Translations under genes and position numbers: made by a program
Shown: piece by piece, positions 48,769 to 58,914 of the stretch
Layout of the letters: every line of letters starts with the position of its first letter
Position numbering within the stretch: the stretch's first letter is position 1
Assembly: GCA_017165825.1 (NCBI GenBank)
Contig: CM029372.1
Coordinates: forward strand, 3,459,999-3,523,998
Direction: 5' to 3'
Length of the DNA stretch: 64,000 nt
Origin: Hepsetus odoe
Lineage: Eukaryota > Chordata > Actinopteri > Characiformes > Hepsetidae
The notes under the pieces: generated by a model
Told to the model about the DNA's origin: nothing
The model's database searches: none
Seen by the model: the letters and a program-made list of their open reading frames with translations, nothing else

Positions 48769-51700
48769 GAGAGAGAGAGAGAGCGAGAGAGAGAGAGAGA
48801 GAGAGAGCTTCTAATTCTATGTTCAATGCTTTTCTCTGTAGACCATATATGTGTGTATATATATACAGAATATAAAATGGGAACCTCTGAAACAGCTATG
48901 CATAAGCCTATAGTCACTCTAATTGATCACTCTAAAGTGTTTGCTAGAGAGGTATTAATGCCATGTATGTTGGCCTGCTGCTCTCCAGAATAACATCTTT
49001 TAGACAAATTAGGATGGGCTTTGTCATCCAGAACTAATCATCCAATCAGCAACTGACCTCAGTGATAAAGAAAGGTAGAATACAAACTGTTCCCCAGTAA
49101 ATGTTCTCAGTTCTAAAGTAAAAAACTTACCAGAAAAGAGGAGGCTCACTGCTGCCAGATGGGAGCCTTATTGATTATATTGAAACACTTAGAGAATAAA
49201 TGTTGGATAAGCAAAGTGTCTACATACATTTGGACACATACAGCATACTGAATGGAGTTTCTGCATTTAAAAGAAAATGTAGTATAACAGTGGAACAGTG
49301 ACTTATACTATATGTTATAAATACAATAATGCAAACTCTGTTAGTGTGCGTGTGTGTGTGTGCGCGCGCACGCGCTTGTGTATGTCTGTGCTCGTGGCTG
49401 TTGTGTGTGTGTGCACGTGTGTGTGGTCTTTGTATGTCACACTGAAAGATCTGAACTAGGCAGCTATTCTGTTTCAATCCTTAATTTTCCCCCCTTTTTC
49501 TATCCAAGAGCGCACACACACATACTCTCTACATTGTTTGAGGAAGAGAATTAAATGGTACTGGAGGGACAGAACTGGAGTGATAAAGAGAAGAAATAAA
49601 TTGAAGAGAGTAGCACAGACTGGGCTGTGAATTCAAAAGGAGGTAGCAAAGCTTGAAGAGAATAACAACCCAGGAGTGGCAGAGGCTTACAGCCAGACTG
49701 CTAAGAACGAAGGATACGAACTAAATCACATGAAGGGTATATTACTGTGTAAGAATGAGAAAGTCAGCATCAGAGAGACAGAAAGAGGGAGAGAAAGAGA
49801 GAGAGAGAAACGAAATGGCAAGAGCGGCATGTTCAGCATGTGTGAACAGGCTGGGGGGGAAACAGATCGTCCCCCAGGATTCATTGTTGTACGGCTGACT
49901 CTGCCATCTGAATACTGATAACAAGCCTTTTGCTGAGCTATCCACGGATCCCTGACTGGTCTTCAGCCTAGATGCCAGCTTCTGTTGTGCACTCTCTGTC
50001 AGTTTCAGTTCAGAATCAACACTTCAAGTGTATAATCATTGCTAGTTTTGGACAGCATGGCTGAAATTTATATGACAGTATACATCAATATGTAGAATGG
50101 ATGCTTTCATTTCATATTACTGTTTATACTTATGCAAATGTCTTGAGCCATCCCTCATTTCTTCATATTTATATTCATACTCATTTCTTTTATGAGACCA
50201 CCAGGTCCCTCTAGGCTTTAGACCAGGGTTCACCAACCTTTTTGAAACTGAGATGGGGGATGAAGAGACTGGTTCCCTCTCATTTTAATTTGAAACTTGC
50301 CAAAATGCAACATCCATGACTTATCATGGCTAAATGAGGAAATAGTTTTGCAGTGTTGGCATGATGCATGGACCTGATTGTAGCATGTGGATTTTAGCCT
50401 AGTGTAAAAGTGCTAACTCTATAACTTGTATGGAAATATGGACATATATTTCTACATTTTTATCCATGCTTTAAAAGTGATCAATCAGCCAAGATAAGTG
50501 CAACTCTATACTATATTATTACCTATAAAAATGAGCATTGCAGACAAAATTCAGGGTTCAGAATGGCTGCTATTTCTGGTTTTAGCATGTTTTGACTCAC
50601 TGAATACATCTGAGCAATACCACTTTTTTCAAAGTGTTCTTTTACTACATTCAATGCACCCTTGGCTTGACTCTAAGGACAGGACATTGTGATCCTGTCC
50701 CTTGGGTAATGCTGTCTGCCAAGAATCAGTTGGAACCTGTGCCTCATGCTTTTATCACTGGGTGATGTATGGTTCTTCTTGGTTGGGAGGAGGGGTGTTC
50801 TCACTCTCATTATGCATAGGTACTTAACTGCACAGAGCAGGAGGGGAGGGGGCTAAAATATCATAAATAATGCCTTTATGTTTCGATTGCTTGCTACTCA
50901 TATGACTCTCTTTGACTTTGACATCTGCTGATGAGCTAGTCTCTGAGTGACACAAGTGAACACAAGTGCACATCAAGGTGAATTGACTACTATCTTTTAA
51001 GTATGGGGTCTGTGGGAGTTTTCTTCACAAGGAATTCATGTAATCCAACAAAATTCATTTTATTAGCTAAATATGATGTCCATTAATATGTAACATCACA
51101 TCACATGGGGCAGCGGTGGCCTAGTGGTTCGGGTGTCGGCCACGTGATCGGAGGATCGGGGGTTCGAACCCCTTCCCAATGGGTTGCCCTGAGGTACCCT
51201 TGAGCAAGGTGCCGTCCCCGTCCCGCTCCTCCCTGCGATGGGCTGGCGACCTGTCCAGGGTGCGTCCCCCGTCCTCGCCCTGTGTGCGCTGGGTTGGACA
51301 CCAGCACTCCCCCGCGACCCCGTTTGGGACAAGTGGCGGATAATGGATGGATCACATCACATTACAGACTCAGTGTTGTTAATTATCATACAATATGTAT
51401 TGCAATTAGTAAATGTAAAACTACTGTTGTACTTTTACCAGGCAGTGAATAACATCAAAAAATCAACCTATCGATATGCAAGTAGGCAAAAGTTTCACAT
51501 ATTGCTTTAAAGTAGCCAAGGCTGACACGCAATATCCAAACACTGCAATATTTCAAGGCCATCAGCAATCAATACATTCTCACATCAGACACCCAGACAA
51601 TTTCATGGATCATTACTACATTGACTCTGCGGTCACTTGAGCTGTATCTCAATAATAGCCAGGGCAGGCTTGGATTATTTAGGCTTACCTCCTGCTGATG

Positions 51701-52910
51701 AGGCTGTGGTTAAGGGTGTGTGAGTTAAATACGGGATGCGGCCCATGGTTTCCCCCTCTGGCACACTTGTTGTCAGTACCAGCCATGGAAATCTTTCAGG
51801 AGCTTTATTAGAAGCCTCTGTCTCAAGAGTCCAGCTGGGCACAGTTGCCGTGGCTTGAGTCTTTTCCAAAATTTGCGTGGAGCTGATGGAAACCTCCAGA
51901 GCTGTGGTAAGACTAAGCTGCAGCTGAGTTGTGCCTTCAGTGGGCAGTGAAGTAGAAACAGCTGGCTGTTGTTGGGTAGCAATTGATTGAATCATTTTTC
52001 CTGGAGTGGTCAGCAGCCTGGGCTCTGATGACATTAACTGGAAAGCAGTAGTTGCAATTTGGTCATTTTTGGAGCTTTTTGTTTTTGCGTTTAGTAATTC
52101 AGCAGATATTGTGGTCTGCTTGGTCCTCCGGTTTTCCTGGGTAGAAGAGGGGGGTTTCTCATTTGTAGATGTTGTTGTTGTTACTTGTCTAAAGGTGGTT
52201 ACTGATACAATAGCATATCCATCTGTTTGTAAAGAGATCAGAGGAGGAGATGCAGTTTGCAGATTTTTTTCAGTTTGACTGTCTTTATTGGGAGGCCAGA
52301 TCTCAAGGTCGTAGTTTGTGTCAGATCCAGACTTGTCCATTTGCTGTGTTCCCCTGAGAAGATATTCTTTTGGTGGTTTGGTACCTCTTTGTGGAAGCAA
52401 AGTGCCTATCTGTGCTAGGGTTGTTGGCGTTTCCTCAGGCTGCACTACGATTGTCTGGTAGGTTTCTGAACTTGTTAATGGACTTTCTGTTGTTGGGTTT
52501 TGTATGGTCATTGCAACTTTTGCCTCAACAGGCCCTGTGTAATCTTGCTTTGTGATGACATCTGAACTTGTCAGAGGAGTTTTTGTTGTTGGATTTTGAG
52601 TGGCCAAAGTAATTTTTGCCTCCAAATCTTCTAGGATGATGACATTTGAAGTTAGACTTTTAGTTGTTGGATTTTGGATGGTAGTGGTAACCTCCACAGA
52701 CCCTGTCCGTAAAAAGGGTAATTTTACAGATGGAACTGAGAATTTAATTTTTGGTATCCATGTTCCAAGATAGGGTAATTGCCATGTTTTTGAAGCTTCC
52801 TTGGACTGTGTGGTGGGCTTTTGCCCATTTCTGCCGAATAACTCACTACTAACAGAGCTGAAGAACAAGAGTAAGAAGCAAACTAACAGTATCCTCCACA
52901 GAAGCCGCAT
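28374..52910 (-). CDS. prrt4: PRRT4-like proline-rich transmembrane protein, spliced gene
   Basis: Coding exons 52910-51689 and 30412-28374 join in matching phase 1 across 21,276 nt (donor G|GTAAGC, acceptor TTTTGTTGCAG|GG), giving 1086 residues. An optional exon lies at 40738-40622. Order: signal peptide (1-22), long Thr/Ser/Pro-rich, probably O-glycosylated ectodomain (to about 490), the family signature WGLAWEAH, about seven hydrophobic segments (about 501-760), then a Ser-rich cytoplasmic tail with RPPSPINLRRSIDEALFSEA and the C-terminus CRQIDALSVCSETIDL. These C-terminal motifs are shared with human PRRT3/PRRT4 as I recall them; linkage to impdh1 favours PRRT4. The molecular function of the family is not established. 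Confidence 0.85.
30453..31597. other. PRRT4-like intron, no exon seen
   Basis: Unique sequence without recognised repeats. Confidence 0.45.
31598..32370 (-). mobile_element. LINE fragment (RTE-like), reverse transcriptase and 3' end
   Basis: Minus-strand frames give GLHQGSALSPFLFAIAMDRL, then the polymerase box FADDNVICSESREQ, then KTEYMSVNEREESGVVRMQG and VEEFKYLGSTVQ, all typical of a fish non-LTR retrotransposon. The frame is broken, and part of the C-terminal domain is deleted before the 3' end (RRRGRTKRRLMDG, then CGACTGGGAG and CAGCTG). Confidence 0.8.
32371..33945. other. PRRT4-like intron, no exon seen
   Basis: Unique sequence with a short (GT)n/G-run tract at 33123-33149. Confidence 0.45.
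33946..35010 (+). mobile_element. LINE fragment (RTE-like), 5' end and endonuclease, rearranged
   Basis: Starts with the 5' region (GCCAGTGTATTTCTTCGTGCC, CCCGGATAAATGGGGAGGG). A plus-strand frame at 34059-34997 gives VRVGTLNVGSLTGNGRELAD, VEILCVQETRWKGSKAR and GVILKEEYV, the apurinic-type endonuclease. The remainder of the endonuclease is deleted. A segment of about 140 bp (34561-34704) is inverted, after which the pre-RT region resumes (TTVEVIRQTARNVLGVTSG, KEDKETWWWN). Confidence 0.8.
35140..36402 (+). mobile_element. Tc1/mariner-like element, degenerate, split by a SINE tail
   Basis: Translation shows successive transposase blocks in shifting frames: GHPGKPSKHQLL-type, NIRDRLIFCRRFRDW, then TTPVWVCFLAKGVDLLTVLP and FQHDGAPCHKTK (second catalytic Asp), and finally a decayed GNSPDLKPIENLW-type region near 36140-36175. 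A 3' end typical of fish Tc1-like elements (AAAACACTGAAGCAGC) closes it. A SINE-tail sequence at 35978-36106 interrupts the gene. Confidence 0.75.
35978..36106 (+). mobile_element. SINE tail inserted in Tc1-like element
   Basis: GATGGGCTGGCGACCTGTCC and GGATGGATGGATGG, the same 3' module as in the SINE at 51108-51352. Confidence 0.75.
36413..36570 (+). mobile_element. tRNA-derived SINE, family 1, truncated
   Basis: GTGGCCATGTGGTTAGGG, GGTTTGAATCCC, GATGTACCCTTGAGCAAAA. The tail is lost shortly after CACTGCTACCCGGG. Confidence 0.7.
36571..37984. other. PRRT4-like intron, no exon seen
   Basis: Unique AT-rich sequence without recognised repeats. Confidence 0.45.
37985..38252 (-). mobile_element. 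Short LINE derivative keeping only the two ends
   Basis: On the minus strand it begins with the same 5' end as the LINE at 33946 (AAGCCAGTGTATTTCTTCG, CCCGGATAATGGGGAGGG). After CCAAATCAAATATG it passes directly into the 3' end seen at 44380-44570 (GAACATGCAGGTGGTGGG, GATGATCTGCTGTGG) and ends in an A/G-rich tail. No coding part remains. Confidence 0.7.
38253..40621. other. PRRT4-like intron, no exon seen
   Basis: Unique AT-rich sequence. Confidence 0.45.
40622..40738 (-). CDS. prrt4: Candidate extra PRRT4-like exon, Thr/Ser/Glu-rich
   Basis: On the minus strand an acceptor TTCTGTTTTCCCAG (with a second CAG directly behind it) opens a 117-nt (or 114-nt) stop-free segment ending ACTACAG|GTGATT. 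Both ends are phase 1, exactly the phase of the junction between the two flanking PRRT4-like exons. It encodes 39 residues with 13 Thr, 5 Ser and 7 Glu, including KETTETSTEKATELTA and SSSITTETTT, the same composition as the ectodomain. It lies almost midway in the 21-kb intron. Phase match, composition and both splice sites together support a real, possibly alternative, exon extending the stalk (1125 residues in total). Confidence 0.65.
40739..44375. other. PRRT4-like intron, no exon seen
   Basis: Contains an A-rich stretch at 41206-41265, homopolymer T at 41757-41778, and a (CT)n microsatellite at 42255-42291. A repeat-like tail (GACAATAAAAATGTACTTAA) lies near 42985. Nothing else recognised. 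Confidence 0.45.
44376..44570 (+). mobile_element. LINE 3' end (RTE-like)
   Basis: AGAGGACATGCAGGTGGTTG, AGATGCAGAGGACAGGAAG and ATGATCCGCTGTGGCGACCC followed by AAGAAGAAGAAG. This is the 3' end of the LINE family whose other pieces are at 31598, 33946 and 37985. Confidence 0.75.
44571..45654. other. PRRT4-like intron, no exon seen
   Basis: A CCAT repeat at about 44815-44840 and CT-rich stretches at 45238-45345; no exon-like frame. Confidence 0.45.
45655..45868 (-). mobile_element. tRNA-derived SINE, family 2
   Basis: On the minus strand a clear tRNA-like head (GGTGGTCTAGTGGTAGGATA, B box GGTTCGAATCCC) leads into the family 2 body and ends GAGCGTCTGCTAAATGCCG. The best-preserved family 2 copy here. 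Confidence 0.85.
45869..47332. other. PRRT4-like intron, no exon seen
   Basis: Unique AT-rich sequence with a small tail-like repeat fragment near 46220-46280. Confidence 0.45.
47333..47565 (+). mobile_element. tRNA-derived SINE, family 1
   Basis: GTGACCTAGTGTTTAGG head, GGTCCTGGGTTTTAGTCC (damaged B box), GAGGTACTTTCGGGCAAGG, GTGGTTCACTGTG and AGTCACTTTCACTTTTG end. Confidence 0.75.
47566..48707. other. PRRT4-like intron with SINE-tail fragments
   Basis: Tail-like modules lie near 47690-47765 and 48465-48560 (GATAATGGATGGATGG). Otherwise unique. Confidence 0.45.
48708..48809. repeat. Compound microsatellite (AT)n(GA)n
   Basis: About 55 bp of AT followed by about 45 bp of GA. Confidence 0.95.
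48810..51107. other. PRRT4-like intron, no exon seen
   Basis: GT-rich tract with GC steps at 49343-49424 and a GA-rich stretch at about 49776-49810. No exon recognised. Confidence 0.45.
51108..51352 (+). mobile_element. tRNA-derived SINE, family 1 head with a different tail
   Basis: The head GGCCTAGTGGTTCGGGTG with perfect B box GGTTCGAACCCC and GAGGTACCCTTGAGCAAGG matches family 1. From about 51230 it continues as GATGGGCTGGCGACCTGTCC and ends GGATAATGGATGG instead of the CACTTTCACTTT tail. It is a chimaeric subfamily sharing its 3' module with 35978-36106 and 58915-59040. Confidence 0.85.
51689..52910 (-). CDS. prrt4: PRRT4-like coding exon 1: signal peptide and Thr-rich ectodomain
   Basis: 407 codons plus 1 nt. 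The start MRLLWRILLVCFLLLFFSSV is a classical signal peptide. The rest is rich in Thr, Ser, Pro and Gln with no Cys, as in mucin-like stalks, and carries a three-fold repeat near residues 70-152. The exon probably starts at 52985, after acceptor CTGTCCTCTAG, so at least one 5' non-coding exon lies further upstream (higher coordinates) and was not identified. The donor at 51688 is GTAAGC. Confidence 0.88.
52455..52703 (-). repeat. prrt4: Three-fold internal repeat in the PRRT4-like ectodomain
   Basis: The encoded protein repeats a unit of roughly 27-31 residues three times, with cores IQNPTTKSLTS, TQNPTTKTPLTSS and IQNPTTESPLTSS, and EAK before the second and third. The copies are still alike, so the expansion is fairly recent. 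Confidence 0.8.
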
Positions 52911-52940
52911 GCTGCCTGCCTTTTTCTGGCTGCCTGTATG

Positions 52941-52958
52941 TCACATGGTGTCCTCCAT
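52941..52958 (-). other. Short upstream open reading frame in the PRRT4-like 5' UTR
   Basis: On the minus strand an ATG 48 nt before the PRRT4-like start opens a five-codon frame (MEDTM) and stops before the main ATG. It is contained in the same exon. Confidence 0.5.
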
Positions 52959-52985
52959 GCAGCAGCTCACCAGACTTGAGGTGAC

Positions 52986-53873
52986 CTAGAGGACAGATAC
53001 AGAAAATATGTAAAAAATGTGCAGCGGTGTCTTCAACCTTTAACTGATACATGGTTCAACTGCACTACATTAAAATCTGCAAAACATGAGTGAGATTTCA
53101 TCCAGTTCTCAATTTTGAAAACAGCTCTTGCAGGTTGATGTAAATGGGGATTTCATGCAGTAGATAGATATAACATTTCTTCATAACATTGGAGCTAATG
53201 ACATTCTTAATGAGGCTCTTGATCACTAAGCATTCTCTCAAATGTTCCCAAATCTTAACACAGTTTTTAATGAATGAATGGAACAGATTAACACATTTAA
53301 GTTTTTTACATCCAGTTGTTTGTATGAAATCCAGTGTCCATTGAAATTTGGTCTGCCTCTGAGTTATAAACTGACTGCTGGAACAGCTTCCCTGCAGGGA
53401 TGAGTGTTTGAGTGGGAATGATGTATATCTGGATTTTATCCTTGTTTATTTGACATTTGGTCTGTCATTTGAAAATTATATAGCCTTTGAGTGCATGGTT
53501 TTGTTAATGTTATAAAGAAAACAGTTCACCGTAATTAGTAACCTTAAGATTTCCAGACCAATTTAGCTGCACGTTATCATCTCTAAACTCATATTGACAA
53601 AAGGGCAGCCTCTGTGCTCAATTGGAACTCAAGTGATAGGGAGCTCTTTGAGAATATGAATGGGAGAATGGAGGCTCCTGTGTATTTGGGGGTTGGGTTG
53701 GGTAGGGTGGGAGGCTTTTTTAGAGTGACAGAGTAATTTAGGGTTTCAGAGCCAATAGGCTGTTGCCTCAGTGAAGTGAGTGGAGTACCCCTGGAATTTC
53801 TCTCAGAACCTAGACAGAAACCTGGATGCTATTACTGGGCTTTCAGTTCCCTAAAGGACCCCCAGCATCTCTT

Positions 53874-53920
<47 letters not shown>

Positions 53921-54628
53921 TCTTTCTGAAGAAAGCACAATTGATTTCTTTTCTTATCCAGGATAAATGAAAACCCCGCCTCTGGGAACAACATCAGTTT
54001 ATGCTCATTTTGCCAGTAGAAGAAGAGCCATTTTAAATCTCTCTTCTCCTCCACCCCTTTGGCTCTTTTCTTCTCTTCCCCCACTCCCATGGTGGCCTCA
54101 TTGATAGAAATGCAGTCTGCCCCATGGGGCTTAATTCTAGCGTCTTTATGGTGTGTAGATAATCTAGCAATCCTCACCATCCACATCGCTCAGGTGACCT
54201 TCGTCAAGGGCCAAAGATTTAGCTTTGATTGTTATGTCCCAAGGGGCTCTAGTTTGGTGGCGGCACATGCAAATGAAGAGATCTGAACTTTCTGTGAACA
54301 GTTCCAAATTGTTGTCATTATCTGTACATTATCTGCTCATTATCTCATTATACATTTAACTATTTTGCACAATTTAAGAAAGCAGTCTTTCTTGAATCAA
54401 GATTCCATTGAGTAGCCACAAGATATCAGCAGGAACTAATAGTACTTGAGAATATTTCTCATCTTTTAATCTATTAGCATTTGCAATTCAAGCAAATGTC
54501 AGTTTTACTTAGAGCAATTCATTGTTCTAAAGGTACAAACAACCAGAATGTGAACCCAAAAGGTATCCTCAAGTGTCAGTTTGTTTGTTACCTGAGGTGA
54601 CAAGGTCTAGTTAGTAAAGTATTTAATA
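52986..54628. other. Sequence upstream of the PRRT4-like coding exon, no exon identified
   Basis: Presumably intron between a 5' non-coding exon and the exon starting at 52985. Contains a (CT)n microsatellite at 53873-53918. Confidence 0.4.
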
Positions 54629-55869
54629 CACTGCTCAAAAAAATTAAAGGAACACATTAATCAGAGTATAGTATCAAGTCAGTTAAACTTCTGGGATGTT
54701 GATCTGGTCAGTTAAGTAGCAGAGGGGGTTGTTATGCAGTGTCAGCAGTTTTGGTGTTAGTTAAATGAACAACATGTGCACTAAAGGGGCAACAATGAGA
54801 CGACCCCAAAAACAGGTGCAGGTGGAGGCCACAGACATTTTTTCCCTCCTCACCATTTTTTTCAGTAGTTTTGCATTTGACTAGGGTCAGTGTCACTACT
54901 GGTAGCATGAGGCGATACCTGGAACCTACAGAGGTGTCTCCCAGCACAGTCTCAAGAGCATGGAGGAGATTCCAAGAGAAAGACAGTTACTTTAGGAGAG
55001 CTTGACAGGTTCGTCTGAGGTCCTTAACTCATCAGCAGGACCGGTTTCTGTTCCTTTGTGCAAGGAGGAACAGGATGAGTATTGCCAGAGCCCTACAAAG
55101 TGACCTCCAGTGGGCCACTGGTGTGAATGTCTCTGCCATTGGAAATGAACACTATACAGGGTTTTTCTCTCTCTTTCTTTATTTCCGGTGTCAACCAATG
55201 GAGGATGGGTTCCCCTTTTGGGTTTTGGTTTCCCTCAGCTTACCCAACTCGGGCTTTGACCTGGATTCTGTAAAGCTGCTTTGTGACAACAGTTGTAAAA
55301 AGTGCTATATAAAGAAATTTGACTTGACCAAACCATTAGACTTCATGAGGGTGGCCTGAGGGCCCGACATCCTCTAGTGGGAGGATGTGGAGCTGTGGAG
55401 CTAGTGGAGCTGGACTGGCATTTGCCAGAGAACACCACAATTGGCAGGTCCGGCACTGGTGCCCTGTGCTTTTCACAGATGAGAGCAAGTTCTCTGAGCT
55501 CATCTGACAGATGTGAAAGGATCTGGAGAAGCTACGGTGAATGTTATGCTACCTGCAACTTTGTTCAGCATGATTGGTTTGGTGGTGGGTCAGTGTTGGG
55601 CTGGGGAGACATATCCATGGAGGGACACACAGACCTATACAGAATAAATGATGACACCCTAACTGCCATTACGTATCAGAATGAAATCCTTAGACTTTGA
55701 ATTAAGCCATCTGTACGGTGATAATTTTCACTTTCATCAAATGCTGTGGCATCCTCTTGTTCCTAACACATTACCCATTCCACATCAGTATGGATATCCC
55801 GTATAATTTTTTTTTCCAATTGAGATCTGATATGTTTTCCGAGTGTTCCTTTATTTCTTTTGAGCAGTG
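54629..55869 (+). mobile_element. Tc1/mariner element with terminal inverted repeats
   Basis: Both ends carry a 27-bp inverted repeat beginning CACTGCTCAAAA and ending AAAGGAACAC (25 of 27 positions match), each flanked by TA, the Tc1/mariner target duplication. A plus-strand frame near 55470-55700 gives TDESKFSEL-type and CERIWRSYGECYATCNFVQH, FGGGSVLGWGDISMEGHTDL, matching Tc1-type transposases. The first part is frameshifted, and the region after ILRL, with the third catalytic residue, is missing, so the copy is inactive. Confidence 0.88.
55165..55325 (+). mobile_element. Repeat nested inside the Tc1/mariner element
   Basis: Interrupts the transposase. It ends with CTGTAAAGCTGCTTTGTGAC and a TTGTAAAAAGTGCTATATAA motif, a very common 3' end of fish SINE/LINE-mobilised repeats. 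Confidence 0.5.
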
Positions 55870-56747
55870 TAGTAATTTTGCTCATATTGTCACTCTTAAT
55901 AGGGAAAATTAACTGCATCATACATTATTTTATGGCATTTGTGTGAGTAGGTAAAGATAAGCAGACTGTATTATTTCCTCTCAGCACAACTAATCCTGCT
56001 TCATACTTGTCATCATAAATGGTTTGATCATAAATGGTCTACACTGAATACAAATGTGAAAAGGGTGCAATATGGTTTGAAGCATCACTGCATCACTGCA
56101 AGGATTTATAGGTTACAAGTAAAACAATATTCACATTTGTTTTTTATCTTGAAGCCTCTTGTGTTTCTGGTATCAGCCATGTAGATATATAACATAACAA
56201 AAGATGCTCGGGTTGATGTTCCCTAGTATTTGAGCTATACATTGGCAAATTATGAGACAAATATGTGATAAATCACATTATGTTGCAATATGTTTTCCTG
56301 GGCAAAGTGTGGACATCAGCAATAATGAAATTACATTGCCCACTGTGTGTTTCATTAAAAAGAGAGCATCATTAATCTTGTTTAATATGGTTAAGTGCAG
56401 TGCAGTGTGTGAAATGTGCAATAAAAATGACAGTTAATTGTTGGCAGTACTTTTTAAATGTGCTACAGTCTGTCCCATTCTGTCTGTTCCAGCGCATCAA
56501 GAACCAAAACCAAATATTTTACCCTGATTGTGTATAGTGGAAATGATTGCAATATTGGACTGGACATTATGCCCATCTGTACTTTAAATTGACCTACATT
56601 AGATCCCTACTTTTTTCCCTCACTATTTGAAGTGCAATGTTGATGTAATGTGCTTCAGGAAAGGTATGAGTAATATCTGAAACACTTTGGAATGCTACCT
56701 GATATAGCCTGTGGAAAAGAGGAAATGAATAATATTACTGCTGGATT

Positions 56748-56788
<41 letters not shown>

Positions 56789-58914
56789 TTCATTTTCTCT
56801 TTGTCTTTCTCAGTCCTGCACTGTCATGTAATTTGTCAGTGTTCATAATCATAATGTTCACTCAAGTGGAAAAAAGACAGAATGAGTATAAGAGCATGAT
56901 AGAGAGGGAAAACAGTAGAAAAGTAGTTCCTAACAGAGGTGGAATGAAAGAACATGGGAATATTTATCATAGTAAAGAGAAGGGGCTACCCAAAAGGAGT
57001 TATCCCTCACTCTATCTCTGTGTAGGGTAGTAGGGTCCTTCTTTCAGGAGAATATGTGTCCTTTAATTTTCTTTCTTTCTAGTATCTTTCTTTTGCTTCA
57101 TACACTTTTTTTTACTGTATTATAGTACTGCAATATATGATTCCCAAAGTGACTTCAGTGCCTGATGGGATATCTGCTTGCAAAAGCAATAGATCTCTTT
57201 TCCTGGCTGCTACACAAAGCTCTTTACAATCTTTGTTTTGTTGGGTTGTCAAATGGGGGTCAGTCAATGAATATTGGGTTTGAGGGAATCATTAAGGGTT
57301 TTGTGCCAATTGGTAGTAATTGTAATAAATAATGAGGCTTATGAAAGATTAAAAATTTAGGACTCCAATATGTGAAGTGGTCAGATTTCTAGTAGCAAGG
57401 TGTATCTTAAAACCTGATGGACTGACTTGTCATGACACTGCTTACTTCTAGCACTTGCCTATAAGTGCAAGGGGGTGTTTGGAATCAATATCTTACACCT
57501 CTCAGTAATAGGTTGATTTATGGGCTCTGATGCTTTCTCCAAGCTTTGGTTCTGCCTCATAAATGGCGACAAATGGGGAAATTTATGACCCTAAAACAAT
57601 GCCAATGTTAGAGGCTTTTCCTCAAGCTAGGATTTGGTTATAGCCAAAATAGAAATACAGTTTAGACTCCAACATAATGGTATAATCAAGCACTGCTTAG
57701 GTAGCTAGTAGTGCTGAAGGCCCTTGAGATGATGTGACAGGGAAGGGTCTTTTCAAGGCACCCTGGACAGGTCGGCAGCCCATCGCAGGAATTAAAGAAA
57801 GATTGAAAATTTGATTTTTTTCTCTGACTGAGAGGACAGAGTGAACAGCCATTACACTTGACAACAACAAAAAGTGGGAGTTCAATTGTGGATGCAAATT
57901 GCAGGAGAAGTGTGCAGAAAAACCAAAGGATGGTTGAGAAACTTGAAATATTGTGGTGGAACATAAAAAGGTAGCAGAAATCCAAAACTGAAGATAATAA
58001 GAATGTGTATGTAGCAGGCAAGAAGAAAGTCAAGTCTGCAAGTAACATAAACAAATGAGGCAAACATAACTCACAAAGATGGAGAAAGTATCAAAGGAAG
58101 GAATAATGCATTTAAAATAGTGAAACAAATAACAAAGACAAGATGTTTGCAGAGGACTTAAAGGATGAAAGTGATCAAAATATCTCCAACAGCAGTTAAA
58201 TAAATTATCTATTAAAGCAGCTTATGGCCATCCTACTGAATGAAGGATAACCCTGGCACTACCACAGTATCTAAATGTAACCAGTGGACTTCTGCGTTGT
58301 GTAGCTTATGTGGACGCGACATGGGAATCTCCTTGGAGTTTATCTCCTGGTAATCTGACAGTACAAAGACGAACAAAGACAAATTCCTCCAAATAAGTAT
58401 ATCCCCCACTCCAGCTCCTCTCCCTCAGGGCAATTGTAGAAAGAAGGAGGGGCCAAGGAGAGATATCCAGAATTTATAGGGGCGTACCACAGAAGAAGAA
58501 AAGGATCAGGAGCGGCTCTAATTAATAATTAGTGCAACTACAGGTCCTCACAGTCAGGTAGAACAGGAACAGTCTGGGACTTAAAACAGATTTTGTGTGA
58601 TTATAACAGTACTATATAACCTGGTAACATAAAGAGAAGGTTGTGGGACCTACCCACTGGATCATTCAAGAGCCCCACATTCTGTGGAATCCCAAAAATC
58701 AGTTGTAGAACAGGTTTAGTAGTGGAAATAATGAGGGATATGTTTGGCTTAGGTGCAAGGTGACATAACTATGCAATTCCAAGGTAAAGTACCACAGAAC
58801 TGGTTGAAAAGCCACGAATTGTGGGTTGTATTGGGCAATGAACATGATCTGAAAGCATTTGACCAGGTTTTACAGACAGGGGTGGTAGGGCAGATTCAAG
58901 AACAGTATATCAGT
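55870..58914. other. No gene seen
   Basis: A (CT)n microsatellite at 56745-56783 and a SINE-tail fragment at about 57735-57785 (minus strand). The rest is AT-rich unique sequence. Confidence 0.4.

Noticed and set aside
48705..48917. Ser/Leu- and Ile/Tyr-rich frames over microsatellites
   Set aside because: Pure translation of (GA)n and (AT)n tracts; likewise the frames at 61 kb, 60.8 kb and 53.9 kb.
51108..51180. tRNA gene
   Set aside because: A and B box sequences are present, but the stem partners do not close into a cloverleaf and the sequence continues as a SINE; the same holds for the other SINE heads.
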